A stretch of 64,000 nt of DNA from Erythrobacter fulvus (GCF_028595285.1 NZ_JAQQXQ010000004.1:62001-126000); one strand, 5' to 3'; counted from the first letter of the stretch, positions 24,415 to 33,850 are shown. Translations and numbers: made by a program. Notes: generated by a model from the sequence alone, not told the origin.

Positions 24415-26163
24415 TCACTGCCCGCTCTCCGGCCCCATCACCGTCACGGTCTGCATCATCCCGCCGTGCATGTGGTAAAGCAGGTGGCAGTGAAACGCCC
24501 AGTCGCCCGGCTCGTTCGCGGTGAGATCGAACTGCGCGCTCGCCCCCGGCTGCACGATCACCACGTTCTTGCGCGGCTGGTGAGCGGCGCCCTCGCCATT
24601 GACCAGTTCGAAGAACATGCCGTGCAGGTGGATCGGGTGCGCCATCATGGTGTTGTTGACGAGCTTCACCCGCACCCGTTCGTTCCAGGCGAAACGGATC
24701 GGCACGTCGCTGACGGCGGAATACATCTGCCCGTCGAACGACCACATGTAGCGTTCCATATTGCCCGTCAGATGCAGCTCCAGCAGGCGCGAAGGCACGC
24801 GGGTGTCACGGTTCTGCTCCAGCGCGGACAGCATGCGGTAATTGAGCACGCGGTGATCGACATCGCGCAGCCCGAGCCCGGGATCGCCCATCTTGTCGAC
24901 CGGAGCCATGGAGACCATGTCGATCCCCGGTCCAACCTTCACATCGGGCGGAAGCAGCAGCGTGTCGCGCATGCTCATCCCGTCCATCGAATGGCCGCCG
25001 CCCATGTCGCCGCCCATGTCTCCATGGTTCATCCCCATGTCGCCCATGTCGAGCAGCGGGGGCTTTCGCGGCGGCGGGATCGCGGCGCGCGCGCCGGGGC
25101 GGCTCGCCAGCGTGGCCAGCGCCATGCCGGAACGGTCCATGCTTTCCGCGACAATGGTATAGGCATCTGCGGTAGGCGCGATGATCACATCGTAGATTTC
25201 CGCCGTGCCGATCTGGAATTCATCCACCTCGACCGGTTTCACGTTCTGGCCGTCGGCTGCGATTACCGTCATCGGCAGGCCGGGGATGCGCAGGTTGAAG
25301 AAGGTCATCGCCGAACCGTTGATGACCCGCAGGCGCACCCGTTCGCCGGGGGTGAAGAGGTATTCCAGCCCCTCCTTCGGCCCGCGTCCGTTCGCGAGAT
25401 AGGTATAAGTAGACCCCGTCACATCGGCGATGTCTGTCGCCGGCATGCGCATTTCGGCCCACATCCGGCGGTCCTCGGCAGACAGCGGGTATTCGTCGGT
25501 CCAGCTGGTCCGCTGGTAGTTGAAATAGCCTTCGCCCTTGCGCAGCCGGTCCATGATGAAATGGGGATGGTGCGGTGTGAACTCGCTCAACAGCAGGATA
25601 TAGTCGCGATCATATTCCGCCGGCTCGTCCCCCGCCGGATCGATGATCAGCGGGCCGTAATGCCCCTGCTGTTCCTGAAGGCCCGAATGGGAATGATACC
25701 AATAGGTGCCCGCCTGACGGATCGGGAATTCGTAGCTGAAGGTCTGCCCCGGCTTGATCCCCGGAAAGCTGATGCCCGGCACCCCGTCCATGTGGAACGG
25801 CAGCAGCAGCCCGTGCCAGTGGATCGAGGTATCCTCGTCCAGATGGTTGGTGACGTTGAGGCGGACATTCTGGCCTTCCTTCAGGCGGATCAGCGGCCCC
25901 GGCACCGATCCGTTGACGGCAATGCCGTGGCCCTTGCGCCCCTGCACCATGCGCGGGCCGGCGCCGACCGACAGATCGATCACCTCGCCCGAAACCTCGT
26001 CGAAGCCGACACGGATCGGCGCTCCGCCGCGGGTGCGGTGGAGGCTGTGCCCCTGCGCCCACAAAGGCGTCGCCGTGCCCGCAGCCAACGCGGCAGCCCC
26101 CGTCAACAGGCTGCGACGCGACAGGTTCTGGATCAGCGGTCGGGAGAAATCGGGATCGGTCAC
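24415..26163 (-). CDS. copA: Multicopper oxidase CopA (periplasmic copper resistance)
   Basis: 582 residues with a twin-arginine signal (SRRSLLTGAAALAAG), so it is exported folded. Copper-ligand motifs of all classes are present: HWHGLLLP, YHSHSGLQEQ, HPIHLHGMFFE and the C-terminal HCHLLYHMHGG. A Met/His-rich insert (about 370-400, repeated GDMGG) is typical of CopA/PcoA and binds extra Cu(I). It oxidises Cu(I) to the less toxic Cu(II) in the periplasm. It heads copA-copB-copC and diverges from the CsoR-type regulator. Confidence 0.95.
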   Translation of the reverse strand: MTDPDFSRPLIQNLSRRSLLTGAAALAAGTATPLWAQGHSLHRTRGGAPIRVGFDEVSGEVIDLSVGAGPRMVQGRKGHGIAVNGSVPGPLIRLKEGQNVRLNVTNHLDEDTSIHWHGLLLPFHMDGVPGISFPGIKPGQTFSYEFPIRQAGTYWYHSHSGLQEQQGHYGPLIIDPAGDEPAEYDRDYILLLSEFTPHHPHFIMDRLRKGEGYFNYQRTSWTDEYPLSAEDRRMWAEMRMPATDIADVTGSTYTYLANGRGPKEGLEYLFTPGERVRLRVINGSAMTFFNLRIPGLPMTVIAADGQNVKPVEVDEFQIGTAEIYDVIIAPTADAYTIVAESMDRSGMALATLASRPGARAAIPPPRKPPLLDMGDMGMNHGDMGGDMGGGHSMDGMSMRDTLLLPPDVKVGPGIDMVSMAPVDKMGDPGLGLRDVDHRVLNYRMLSALEQNRDTRVPSRLLELHLTGNMERYMWSFDGQMYSAVSDVPIRFAWNERVRVKLVNNTMMAHPIHLHGMFFELVNGEGAAHQPRKNVVIVQPGASAQFDLTANEPGDWAFHCHLLYHMHGGMMQTVTVMGPESGQ

Positions 26164-26285
26164 GGCCTCTCAATAGATACCCCCCTGATGTATTGCAACG
26201 GCGCAGCCGCACGGGCCCGGCGGAGGCTTGCGATTCGCATAATGCCCGCTAGACACGGGTCGGACCGATGACAGGAGGCGGAGGC

Positions 26286-26558
26286 ATGAACGAGCGGACC
26301 AAAGCCAAGGTGCAGCGCCTCAACCGCATTGCGGGGCAGGTGCGCGGGGTCGCGCAGATGATCGAGGATGATCGCTACTGCATCGATATCCTGCACCAGA
26401 TCTCCGCGATCCGCGCGGCGCTTGCCAAGGTGGAAAGCCAGGTGCTCAAGGATCATGCCGCTTGCTGCGTGGCCGAAGCGATCGCCAGCGGCGACGAGAG
26501 CGAGCAGCGCACCAAGTTCGAGGAACTGGTCGATCTGCTGGAGCGCAACCGCAAATAG
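26286..26558 (+). CDS. CsoR-family metal-sensing repressor
   Basis: 90 residues from MNERTKAKVQRLNRIAGQVRG, with a strong GGAGGCGGAGG ribosome site. It is an all-helical DUF156 repressor. Cys32, His57 and Cys61 have exactly the spacing of the Cu(I)-binding Cys-His-Cys set of mycobacterial CsoR, so copper is the likely signal. It diverges from copA with about 120 bases between, where its operator probably lies. Metal binding would release DNA and switch on the cop genes. A nickel/cobalt RcnR-type sensor is less likely because the N-terminal His ligands are missing. Confidence 0.88.
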   Translation: MNERTKAKVQRLNRIAGQVRGVAQMIEDDRYCIDILHQISAIRAALAKVESQVLKDHAACCVAEAIASGDESEQRTKFEELVDLLERNRK

Positions 26559-26587
26559 GGTGAAACCGGGGCCTCACCCGTCGCCGG

Positions 26588-27514
26588 CTATCGCTTTCGC
26601 CGCGGCATCCGGTAGGGCAGCATGAACTGCACGATCGGCGACGAGAACCGGCGCATGTCGAGGCTTTCCTGCACCGCCACCACCTCTTCCCCCGCAAAGC
26701 GCGAGGCGAGTTCGCTGCGGGCATAGAACGGGGTGTCCTCCCACGTCCGGCGCACCTCGGCCACGCCGATGTCGGAACGGGTGCGCCGCGCGATGCGCCA
26801 TTTGCTCGGTTCCAGATGCGCAATGGGCGGCAGGTCGACCGGCTCGGGCACGCCGTGGCGATCAAACCGCAGCGCGCTGGCGAACAGCGATCCGTCGCCG
26901 CGCTCGCCCTCGTAACACACCAGCGCGCCCTCCTTCAGATGCGCGCGCGACCAGTGCCACACGTCGAAGCCGGTCTCCAGCGGCTCGGCTCCGCGATTGT
27001 GATCGAGATAGCCCTTGCCGCTCCACCTGAGGCCGGGCGAGGTCATCTCCACCTCGATCCGCGCGCGCGGGGCAAGGCAGTGCCAGATGTGGTTTTCTTG
27101 CGCGTCGAGCGCGAAGGCGGCACGGTTGAGCACCTCGGGCAGCACCCGCACCTTGCCGATCACCGGTCGCTGCCACGGCACGAACAGGCGGGTGTCGCCT
27201 TCGTGGATATCGATGGTGAGCGCCCCGTCTTCCCAACGCACGGAGCTGGGCCCGATCACGAGGTTCGACGCATCGCGCTCCAGAGCGCCGCTCCCGCGCT
27301 CGGTCATCGCCCAACGTGCCTGCGGGCCGTAAAGCGCGACGTTGAGCGCCACGTGGTTCAGCGGATCACCGCGCCCGCTTTTCTTGTAATAGGGCGAGAA
27401 TACGCTGCCCAGAAAGGCGATGATCGTCAGCCCGTGCTGCCCGTCGTCGCTGATCGCGTCGACATACCACCAGGAATAGCCGCCGGGCGGGATGTCTTCA
27501 TCGAAGCAAGGTCC
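26588..27514 (-). CDS. crtC: Carotenoid 1,2-hydratase (hydroxyneurosporene synthase)
   Basis: About 308 residues of recognisable CrtC: PPGGYSWWYVDAISDDGQ followed by AFLGSVFSPYY, and later WHCLAPRARIEVEMTSPGL and DHNRGAEPLE. It adds water to the psi end of acyclic carotenoids, the first step of the spheroidene/spirilloxanthin-type branch. The start is not resolved: the conserved N-terminus lies inside the 3' end of crtD in another frame, and no ATG, GTG or TTG occurs there in the crtC frame. The given boundary marks where recognisable homology begins, not a proven start. Confidence 0.82.
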   Translation of the reverse strand, partial: GPCFDEDIPPGGYSWWYVDAISDDGQHGLTIIAFLGSVFSPYYKKSGRGDPLNHVALNVALYGPQARWAMTERGSGALERDASNLVIGPSSVRWEDGALTIDIHEGDTRLFVPWQRPVIGKVRVLPEVLNRAAFALDAQENHIWHCLAPRARIEVEMTSPGLRWSGKGYLDHNRGAEPLETGFDVWHWSRAHLKEGALVCYEGERGDGSLFASALRFDRHGVPEPVDLPPIAHLEPSKWRIARRTRSDIGVAEVRRTWEDTPFYARSELASRFAGEEVVAVQESLDMRRFSSPIVQFMLPYRMPRRKR

Positions 27515-28989
27515 TTCGCGATCACCCGCGCGGCCAGCTGCCCGGACAAGGCTGCCATGGGGACCCCAGCCGCGGGATGGGTCGCCCCGCCCGTGCAGTA
27601 CAGACCGGGTAGCCGCGTCTTCGGGCCCTGCCGCTGGAAGGAGGCCGCCCAGCCGTGCGACGCTCGCCCATAAAGGGCGCCGCCCGTGGCCGGGAACAGA
27701 CCCTCCCAGTCCTGCGGGGTCATGAGCCGATGCGGCAAGGGGTCTTCCAGCACGAGGCCGCAGCGCCTCAGCGTGGCCATCATGGCGCGGGTGCATTGCT
27801 CTCTCTCCTCAGGGGTATAGGCGTGAACGTCTCCGTTTGCGGGAGCGTTGACGATGATCTGGAGGCGCTCGCGGCCGCTTGGCGGCGGCGCATCGGCAGC
27901 CGCACCGCGATCGATGGCGCAGACATAGACGGTGGGTTCGGCCGGGGTCGCACCGGCGGCAATCTCGCGGAACTCGCGCGGGTAATCGGGCGAGAAGAAC
28001 ACGTTGTGATGGGTGAGATCGAAGCCCGACGTTGCGGTGTGCGCGTACCACACCAGCGCCGAAAGCGATCGCTTGGCAGGCGGGATAGCAGGCACTGCTC
28101 GCGCCGCATCTCCACCGAAACGCCCGGTGGCGAGCGCCGCCGGATCGCCGTTACAAATCACGATGTCGGCGGCGATCACATCGCCGCTTGCCAGCCGCAC
28201 GCCGCTTGTCCGGCCATTGGCGGTCAGCACCTCGGCAACGGCCGCGCCGGTGCGTATCCGCGCGCCCTGCCGTTCGGCCAGACCCGCGATCGCCTTTGCC
28301 AGCGCATGGATGCCGCCATCGATCAGCCACACGCCCCGCGCCTCCAGATGGGCGATCAGCATCAGCGTGGCGGGCGCGGCGAAGGGTGAGGACCCGCAAT
28401 AGGTGGCGTAGCGCCCGAATAATTGCCGCAGACGCGGGTCGGTGAAATGCTCGCCCAGCGCGTTCCACATCCCGTCGAACGGGCGCATGGCGAGCATGTC
28501 GCCCATCTTCCACAGCCCCATCCGCCACATCATCGGCAGCGGAGTGGAGGCCTTGTCGCCATGCAGGAACGGGTCTTCGAGCACCTCGAAAATGCGCTGC
28601 GCCTCTGCTGCAAAGGCACGGTAGCCGCGCGCCGCTTCGGCCCCTGCGAAGGCACCGACGGCATCGGCGCTGGCTTCGGGATCGGCAAACAGATCGAGCG
28701 TGCCGCTATCGTCCCACGCATGACGGGCGATGATGTCGGCGCGGCGGGCGGTGATATGATCGTCAAGCCGGGCGTTGCAGGCTGCGAACAGCTCTTCGAA
28801 CACGCGGCGATAGGTGAAGACGGTCGGCCCGCCGTCGATCTCGGCTCCGTCGACGCTGACGCGCCGCGCCTTGCCGCCGACCCAGGCCTCTTTTTCGAGC
28901 ACTGTGACGTCGCAGCCGCGCGCCGCCAGCAGCGCCGCGCTGGTCAGCCCGCCGATTCCGGCTCCGATCACGGCGACTCGTGCGCTCAC
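27427..28989 (-). CDS. crtD: Hydroxyneurosporene/methoxyneurosporene 3,4-desaturase
   Basis: 520 residues from a GTG start (MSARVAVIGAGIGGLTSA). The dinucleotide-binding motif GAGIGGL at about 9-15, LEKEAWVGGKARRV, and the C-terminal YCTGGATHPAAGVPMAALSG are hallmarks of CrtI/CrtD phytoene-desaturase-like FAD enzymes. CrtD introduces the 3,4 double bond into 1-hydroxy carotenoids. Its last ~30 codons overlap the start of crtC, and the final 20 residues (after LASMKTS) look unlike other CrtD proteins. It diverges from crtF across a region with a perfect PpsR operator. Confidence 0.9.
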   Translation of the reverse strand: MSARVAVIGAGIGGLTSAALLAARGCDVTVLEKEAWVGGKARRVSVDGAEIDGGPTVFTYRRVFEELFAACNARLDDHITARRADIIARHAWDDSGTLDLFADPEASADAVGAFAGAEAARGYRAFAAEAQRIFEVLEDPFLHGDKASTPLPMMWRMGLWKMGDMLAMRPFDGMWNALGEHFTDPRLRQLFGRYATYCGSSPFAAPATLMLIAHLEARGVWLIDGGIHALAKAIAGLAERQGARIRTGAAVAEVLTANGRTSGVRLASGDVIAADIVICNGDPAALATGRFGGDAARAVPAIPPAKRSLSALVWYAHTATSGFDLTHHNVFFSPDYPREFREIAAGATPAEPTVYVCAIDRGAAADAPPPSGRERLQIIVNAPANGDVHAYTPEEREQCTRAMMATLRRCGLVLEDPLPHRLMTPQDWEGLFPATGGALYGRASHGWAASFQRQGPKTRLPGLYCTGGATHPAAGVPMAALSGQLAARVIAKDLASMKTSRPAAIPGGMSTRSATTGSTG

Positions 28990-29010
28990 CCGTTCTCCCC
29001 GTCGATCCCA

Positions 29011-29035
29011 GTGACAATATCATTGACCTTGTCAC
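29011..29035. repeat. Perfect inverted repeat in the crtD-crtF control region
   Basis: GTGACAA and TTGTCAC are exact inverse complements separated by 11 bases. The repeat lies between the crtD start and the PpsR operator. Its spacing does not fit TGT-N12-ACA, so it may bind a different factor, or the same one in another arrangement. Confidence 0.6.
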
Positions 29036-29041
29036 TCCATC

Positions 29042-29059
29042 TGTCCAATCATTTAGACA
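29042..29059. promoter_or_regulatory. PpsR/CrtJ operator between crtD and crtF
   Basis: TGTCCAATCATTTAGACA matches TGT-N12-ACA exactly, the binding consensus of the aerobic repressor PpsR/CrtJ. It lies 25 bases before the crtF start and 52 bases before the crtD start, so one site could repress both divergent transcripts. The repressor gene ppsR is in the same cluster. Confidence 0.8.
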
Positions 29060-29083
29060 TATGGACCGTAAAGCATCCCGATT

Positions 29084-30208
29084 GTGAGCCGTTGGACCGC
29101 CCTGCGGACCGCCTGGATCGCCCGCCGCAACCGGGTGTTCGCCAATCCCCGATTCCAGTACTGGGCCGCGCGCCTGCCGCTGATCCGGCTGATTGCACGC
29201 AGTCGCGCCGATGCCGCCTTCGATCTGCTGGCAGGCTTCGCCTATTCGCAGGTGCTGCGCGCCTATGTCGAAGGCGGGCTGTTCGAAATCCTAAAAGACG
29301 GACCCCTGGATGCCGCCACCATCGCATCGCGTATGGACCTGAGCGAGGATGCGGCGCTGACCCTGCTGCGCGCCGGGCGGGCGCTGATGCTGTCGGAGGA
29401 AGCCGGCCCGGACCGCTGGATGCTGGGTGAACAGGGCGCGGTGTTCGCCGCCAATGCGGGGGTGCAGGCGATGATTCGCCACCACCGGCTGCTTTACGCC
29501 GATCTCGCCGATCCGATCGCCTTGCTGCGCCGCGACCGCAAGGAGCCGACGGGGCTTTCGCGCTTCTGGACCTATGCCGGCGCGCTCCATGGCGCGACCG
29601 AGCGCGGGGCGCAAACGACTGAATATTCGGAATTGATGGCCACATCGCAGCATTTCGTCGCGGACGAAGTGCTGGCATCGGTGGGCTTCCGCGACGTGCG
29701 GCGCCTGCTCGATGTGGGCGGCGGGCACGGGGCGTTCCTGACAGCGATCGGCAGCGCTTGGCCGCATCTCCAGCTCGGGTTGTTCGATCTGCCGGAAGTG
29801 GTGGAAACGGGCGGCGCAGTGCTGGGCGAGGCGGTCGGCGCCAACCGGATCAGCGTGCATCCGGGCAATTTCTTCAAGGATTCCATACCCGAAGGCTATG
29901 ACATGGTCTCGCTGATCCGGATCCTGCACGATCATGACGACGAACCCGCGCAAGCGCTGCTGGCCAATATCCGCGCCAGCCTTGCCCCCGGCGCGCGGCT
30001 GCTGATTGCCGAACCAATGGCCCGCATCCCCGGCGCCGAGCCCATGGGGGAGGCGTTTTTCGGGCTTTATCTGTGGGCGATGGGTTCGGGCCGCCCGCGC
30101 AGCCCGGAAGACATCATCGCAATGCTGGCAAAGGCCGGTTTTGCCAGCGCTCGGCCCGTCGCAACTGCGCAACCGGTCAACGCAAGCGTGATCATTGCAC
30201 GGGCCTGA
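29084..30208 (+). CDS. crtF: Demethylspheroidene/hydroxyneurosporene O-methyltransferase
   Basis: 374 residues. The GTG at 29084 is the first start after an in-frame stop. An N-terminal dimerisation domain (about 45-130) precedes a SAM-binding Rossmann domain with LLDVGGGHGAFL (about 206-217) and later HDHDDEPAQALL containing the general-base His region of plant-type O-methyltransferases. It methylates the 1-hydroxy group of carotenoids made by CrtC/CrtD. It heads the plus-strand run crtF-bchC-bchX-bchY-bchZ-puf and shares its control region with crtD. Confidence 0.93.
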   Translation: MSRWTALRTAWIARRNRVFANPRFQYWAARLPLIRLIARSRADAAFDLLAGFAYSQVLRAYVEGGLFEILKDGPLDAATIASRMDLSEDAALTLLRAGRALMLSEEAGPDRWMLGEQGAVFAANAGVQAMIRHHRLLYADLADPIALLRRDRKEPTGLSRFWTYAGALHGATERGAQTTEYSELMATSQHFVADEVLASVGFRDVRRLLDVGGGHGAFLTAIGSAWPHLQLGLFDLPEVVETGGAVLGEAVGANRISVHPGNFFKDSIPEGYDMVSLIRILHDHDDEPAQALLANIRASLAPGARLLIAEPMARIPGAEPMGEAFFGLYLWAMGSGRPRSPEDIIAMLAKAGFASARPVATAQPVNASVIIARA

Positions 30209-30216
30209 GGGAAACT

Positions 30217-30234
30217 TGTCCAAAAAGTTTGACA
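30217..30234. promoter_or_regulatory. PpsR/CrtJ operator overlapping the bchC promoter
   Basis: TGTCCAAAAAGTTTGACA is an exact TGT-N12-ACA match. Its right half contains TTGACA, a consensus -35 box at 30229-30234, with a weak -10 (TAGCAA) 17 bases on, so a bound repressor would block polymerase. An additional TGTTTG...CAAACA inverted pair (30236-30260) follows, in the place where R. capsulatus bchC has a second CrtJ site, but its spacing is longer. Confidence 0.8.
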
Positions 30235-30335
30235 GTGTTTGGCGTAAAGCGTAGCAAACAGTCGGGAGAACGTATCAGCGGACTTTTCGAGTCGACGTTT
30301 TCGGCCTCGAAAATCCGGGCGGAGAGCGAAAAACG

Positions 30336-31283
30336 ATGAACACCTTGGCTGTCATACTCGAAGCTCCGGAGCGCCTGGCGCTGCGGTCGCTTGAGATGAA
30401 GCCGGTCGAACCATCGGATGTGATCGTCGATATCGCCTGGAGCGGAATCAGCACCGGCACCGAGAAACTGCTTTGGACCGGCAAGATGCCGCCCTTCCCC
30501 GGCCTCGGTTATCCCCTTGTTCCCGGATATGAATCGGTCGGCCGGATCGTCGATGCGGGCAACGAGGCGCGCGGACGGATCGGCGACTGGGTGTTTGTGC
30601 CCGGTGCCAATTGCTACACCGACGCACGCGGCTTGTTCGGCGGCACTGCCCGCCGCGTGATCGTGCCTTCGGCCCGCGCCCTGCCTATCCCTGAACATCT
30701 TGGCGATGCGGGCGTGCTCTGCGCGCTGGCAGCCACCGCGCTGCACGCGATCAAGGGTGGTTTCCATCACCGCGACGCGCTGCCCGATCTTATAATCGGC
30801 CACGGCGTTCTGGGCCGCCTGCTGGCGCGGCTGACGATTGCGCTGGGTGGCAAGCCGCCGGTGGTGTGGGAAACGAACCCCGCCCGCCGTGCCGGTGCCG
30901 AGGGCTACGTCGCAATCGACCCGTCCGAAGACGAGCGCCGCGATTATCACGCGATCTACGATGCCAGCGGCGATGCAAATCTGATCGATACGCTGGTGAT
31001 GCGGCTGGCAAAGGGCGGAGAGATCGTGCTTGCCGGCTTCTATTCCGAACGGGTCAGCTTCGCTTTCCCGGCGGCCTTCATGAAGGAGGCCCATTTCCGG
31101 GTCGCGGCCGAATGGCAGCCCGGCGATATTTCCGAAACCCGTGCGCTGATCGAATGCGGACGGCTTGATCTGAAAGGCCTCGTCACGAACCGCCGTCCGG
31201 CGGGTGAAGCGACAGAAGCCTACCCGCAGGCATTCACCGATCCCGATTGTCTCAAGATGGTTCTCGATTGGAGCGATTGCTAA
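30336..31283 (+). CDS. bchC: 3-hydroxyethyl bacteriochlorophyllide a dehydrogenase
   Basis: 315 residues of the medium-chain dehydrogenase/reductase fold lacking the structural zinc motif. [36 protein letters not shown] and [12 protein letters not shown] are strongly conserved BchC blocks. It oxidises the C3 hydroxyethyl group to the acetyl group of bacteriochlorophyll a with NAD. It is preceded by a PpsR operator and followed immediately by bchX (stop and start adjacent), as in all purple-bacterial bchCXYZ sets. Confidence 0.95.
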   Translation: MNTLAVILEAPERLALRSLEMKPVEPSDVIVDIAWSGISTGTEKLLWTGKMPPFPGLGYPLVPGYESVGRIVDAGNEARGRIGDWVFVPGANCYTDARGLFGGTARRVIVPSARALPIPEHLGDAGVLCALAATALHAIKGGFHHRDALPDLIIGHGVLGRLLARLTIALGGKPPVVWETNPARRAGAEGYVAIDPSEDERRDYHAIYDASGDANLIDTLVMRLAKGGEIVLAGFYSERVSFAFPAAFMKEAHFRVAAEWQPGDISETRALIECGRLDLKGLVTNRRPAGEATEAYPQAFTDPDCLKMVLDWSDC

Positions 31284-32288
31284 ATGTCGATACTCGAAAC
31301 CCGTACTCTGGAAGACCAGGCCGCCGCGCTGCGCGACGAAGCTTCGCATGAGCCGGATCCGGTTCACACCGGCGAGGTGACCAAGGAAACGCAGATCATC
31401 GCCATTTATGGCAAGGGCGGTTCGGGCAAGAGCTTCGCGCTCGCCAACCTTTCCTACATGATGGCCCAGCAGGGCAAGCGCGTGCTGCTGATCGGCTGCG
31501 ATCCCAAGAGCGACACCACCAGCCTGCTGTTCGGCGGCAAGGCGACCCCTTCGATCATCGAAACGTCGTCCAAGAAGAAACTGGCGGGCGAGGAAGTGCG
31601 GATCGAGGACGTGTGCTTCCAGCGCGACGGCGTGTTCGCGATGGAACTGGGCGGCCCCGAAGTCGGCCGCGGCTGTGGCGGACGCGGCATCATCCACGGG
31701 TTTGAAACGCTCGAAAAGCTCGGCTTCCACGACTGGGGCTTTGATTACGTCCTGCTCGATTTCCTCGGCGACGTGGTGTGCGGCGGCTTCGGCCTGCCGA
31801 TTGCGCGCGACATGTGCCAGAAGGTGATCGTGGTCGGATCGAACGACCTGCAATCGCTCTACGTCGCCAATAATGTGTGCCAGGCGGTCGAATATTTCCG
31901 CAAGATGGGCGGGAACGTCGGCGTCGCCGGCATGATCGTCAACAAGGACGACGGCACGGGCGAGGCGCATGCCTTCGCCGAAGCGGTCGGCATCCCGGTG
32001 CTCACTGCAATTCCCGCGAACGAGGACATCCGTCGCAAGAGCGCGAATTACCAGATCATCGGCATCCCCGGCGGCGAATGGGGCAGCCTGTTCGAAGAGC
32101 TGGCAGAAAATGTCGCCACCGCTCCGCCGCTGCGGCCCACGCCGCTCGATCAGGACGGGCTGCTTGGCCTGTTCAGTTCCGATGTGACCGGCGGCAATGT
32201 CCAGCTGGTGCCCGCGACGCAGGCCGATATGCGCGGCGGCGTGTTCGAAACGCGCGAAAGCCTCGAAGTGATCTACGACGAGGCATGA
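31284..32288 (+). CDS. bchX: Chlorophyllide reductase iron protein BchX
   Basis: 334 residues. A NifH-like fold with P-loop YGKGGSGKSF (about 38-47), switch region GCDPKSDTTSLLF, and the two Cys ligands of the intersubunit [4Fe-4S] cluster (in GRGCGGRGII and DVVCGGFGLP). The longer N-terminus and Ser in the P-loop distinguish it from BchL. It passes electrons, with ATP hydrolysis, to BchYZ for reduction of ring B. Its stop overlaps the bchY start by 4 bases. Confidence 0.96.
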   Translation: MSILETRTLEDQAAALRDEASHEPDPVHTGEVTKETQIIAIYGKGGSGKSFALANLSYMMAQQGKRVLLIGCDPKSDTTSLLFGGKATPSIIETSSKKKLAGEEVRIEDVCFQRDGVFAMELGGPEVGRGCGGRGIIHGFETLEKLGFHDWGFDYVLLDFLGDVVCGGFGLPIARDMCQKVIVVGSNDLQSLYVANNVCQAVEYFRKMGGNVGVAGMIVNKDDGTGEAHAFAEAVGIPVLTAIPANEDIRRKSANYQIIGIPGGEWGSLFEELAENVATAPPLRPTPLDQDGLLGLFSSDVTGGNVQLVPATQADMRGGVFETRESLEVIYDEA

Positions 32289-33850
32289 GCGCGATGGACG
32301 ATCTCACCCCCAACGGCGATACGCGCGCCCCGGACCGGATCGATCTTTCCGCTGCTTCCGAAGCCGTGCCTGTCGAAGGCGGCTGCGCCAGCAAGGACAC
32401 CATGCGCGAGGCTGCGCGCGCGGCCGGCAAGAGCGACATTCTCGATCGCTATGCCGCCGATTATCCGGTCGATCCGCAGGCTGGGCCCCACGATCAACCC
32501 CAATCCATGTGCCCCGCGTTCGGGTCACTCCGGGTGGGCCTGAGAATGCGGCGCACCGCGACCGTGCTCTCAGGCTCGGCCTGCTGTGTCTATGGCCTCA
32601 CCTTCACCTCGCACTTCTACGGCGCGCGGCGGACGGTGGGCTATGTGCCCTTCTCCTCGGAAACGCTCGTCACCGGCAAGCTGTTCGAGGATATCAAGGA
32701 AGCCGTCGAAGGCCTCGCCGATCCCGAACTGTATGACGCGATCGTGGTCACCAACCTGTGCGTTCCCACGGCCAGCGGCGTGCCGCTGCGGCTGCTGAAA
32801 AAGCAGATCAACGGGGTGCGCATCATCGGCATCGACGTGCCCGGCTTTGGCGTGCCGACCCATGCCGAAGCGAAGGACGTGCTGGCCGGCGCGATGCTCA
32901 ATTACGCCCGCGAGGAAGTGAAGGCCGGCCCGGTCGCCGCACCGCGCGAACGTTCGGACAAGCCGACCGTGACGTTGCTGGGCGAGATGTTCCCGGCCGA
33001 TCCAGTGGTGATCGGGCAGATGCTCGCTCCCCTCGGCCTTGCTGCCGGACCGGTGGTGCCGACCCGCGAATGGCGCGAGCTCTACGCCGCGCTCGATTGC
33101 GCCGTCGTCGCCGCAATCCATCCCTTCTACACCGCCAGCATCCGCGAATTCGAAGCTGCCGGACGCCCGATTATCGGTTCGGCTCCGGTCGGCGCGGACG
33201 GCACGGCGGCCTGGCTGCAATCGCTGGGCGACACGATGGGCCTGCCGCAAGCGCAGGTCGACGGCGTGAAAAATGCCATGATCGGCGCCTGCAAGGGCGC
33301 GCTAGAAAAGATGCCGATCAAGGGGCGGATCACCGTCTCGGGCTATGAAGGCTCCGAATTGCTGGTCGCGCGACTGCTGGTCGAAAGCGGAGCGGAAGTG
33401 GCTTACGTCGGCACCGCCTGCCCGCGCACCAAGTGGTCCGATGCCGACCGTGAATGGCTCGAAGCGCGCGGCGTGCACGTGCAGTTCCGCGCCAGTCTGG
33501 AACAGGATATCGCCGCGGTCGAGGAATACCGCCCCGACCTCGCGATCGGCACCACCCCGGTGGTGCAGCACGCCAAGTCCAGGGCGATCCCGTCGCTCTA
33601 CTTCACCAACCTCATCTCGGCGCGTCCGCTGATGGGTCCGGCGGGCGCAGGCAGCCTCGCCACGGTGATCAACGCGGCGATGGCGAACAAGACCCGCTTC
33701 GATGCGATGCGCGACTTCTTCGAAGGCGTCGGCACCGAACACGCGGCGGGCGTGTGGGAAGACATGCCGGTCGACCGGCCCAAGTTCCGCAAGAAATACG
33801 CCGCCCTCAACGAGGCCGCGCGCAAGGCATCGGAGGCGATCGGCACATGA
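32285..33850 (+). CDS. bchY: Chlorophyllide reductase subunit Y
   Basis: 521 residues starting within the bchX stop codon. Cluster-ligand candidates are the Cys residues in [23 protein letters not shown] and [10 protein letters not shown]. The C-terminal half holds the nitrogenase-like repeat with [21 protein letters not shown]. With BchZ it forms the catalytic NifDK-like component of chlorophyllide oxidoreductase, making bacteriochlorin from chlorin. Its length is normal for the family. It overlaps bchZ by 4 bases. Confidence 0.95.
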   Translation: MSAMDDLTPNGDTRAPDRIDLSAASEAVPVEGGCASKDTMREAARAAGKSDILDRYAADYPVDPQAGPHDQPQSMCPAFGSLRVGLRMRRTATVLSGSACCVYGLTFTSHFYGARRTVGYVPFSSETLVTGKLFEDIKEAVEGLADPELYDAIVVTNLCVPTASGVPLRLLKKQINGVRIIGIDVPGFGVPTHAEAKDVLAGAMLNYAREEVKAGPVAAPRERSDKPTVTLLGEMFPADPVVIGQMLAPLGLAAGPVVPTREWRELYAALDCAVVAAIHPFYTASIREFEAAGRPIIGSAPVGADGTAAWLQSLGDTMGLPQAQVDGVKNAMIGACKGALEKMPIKGRITVSGYEGSELLVARLLVESGAEVAYVGTACPRTKWSDADREWLEARGVHVQFRASLEQDIAAVEEYRPDLAIGTTPVVQHAKSRAIPSLYFTNLISARPLMGPAGAGSLATVINAAMANKTRFDAMRDFFEGVGTEHAAGVWEDMPVDRPKFRKKYAALNEAARKASEAIGT

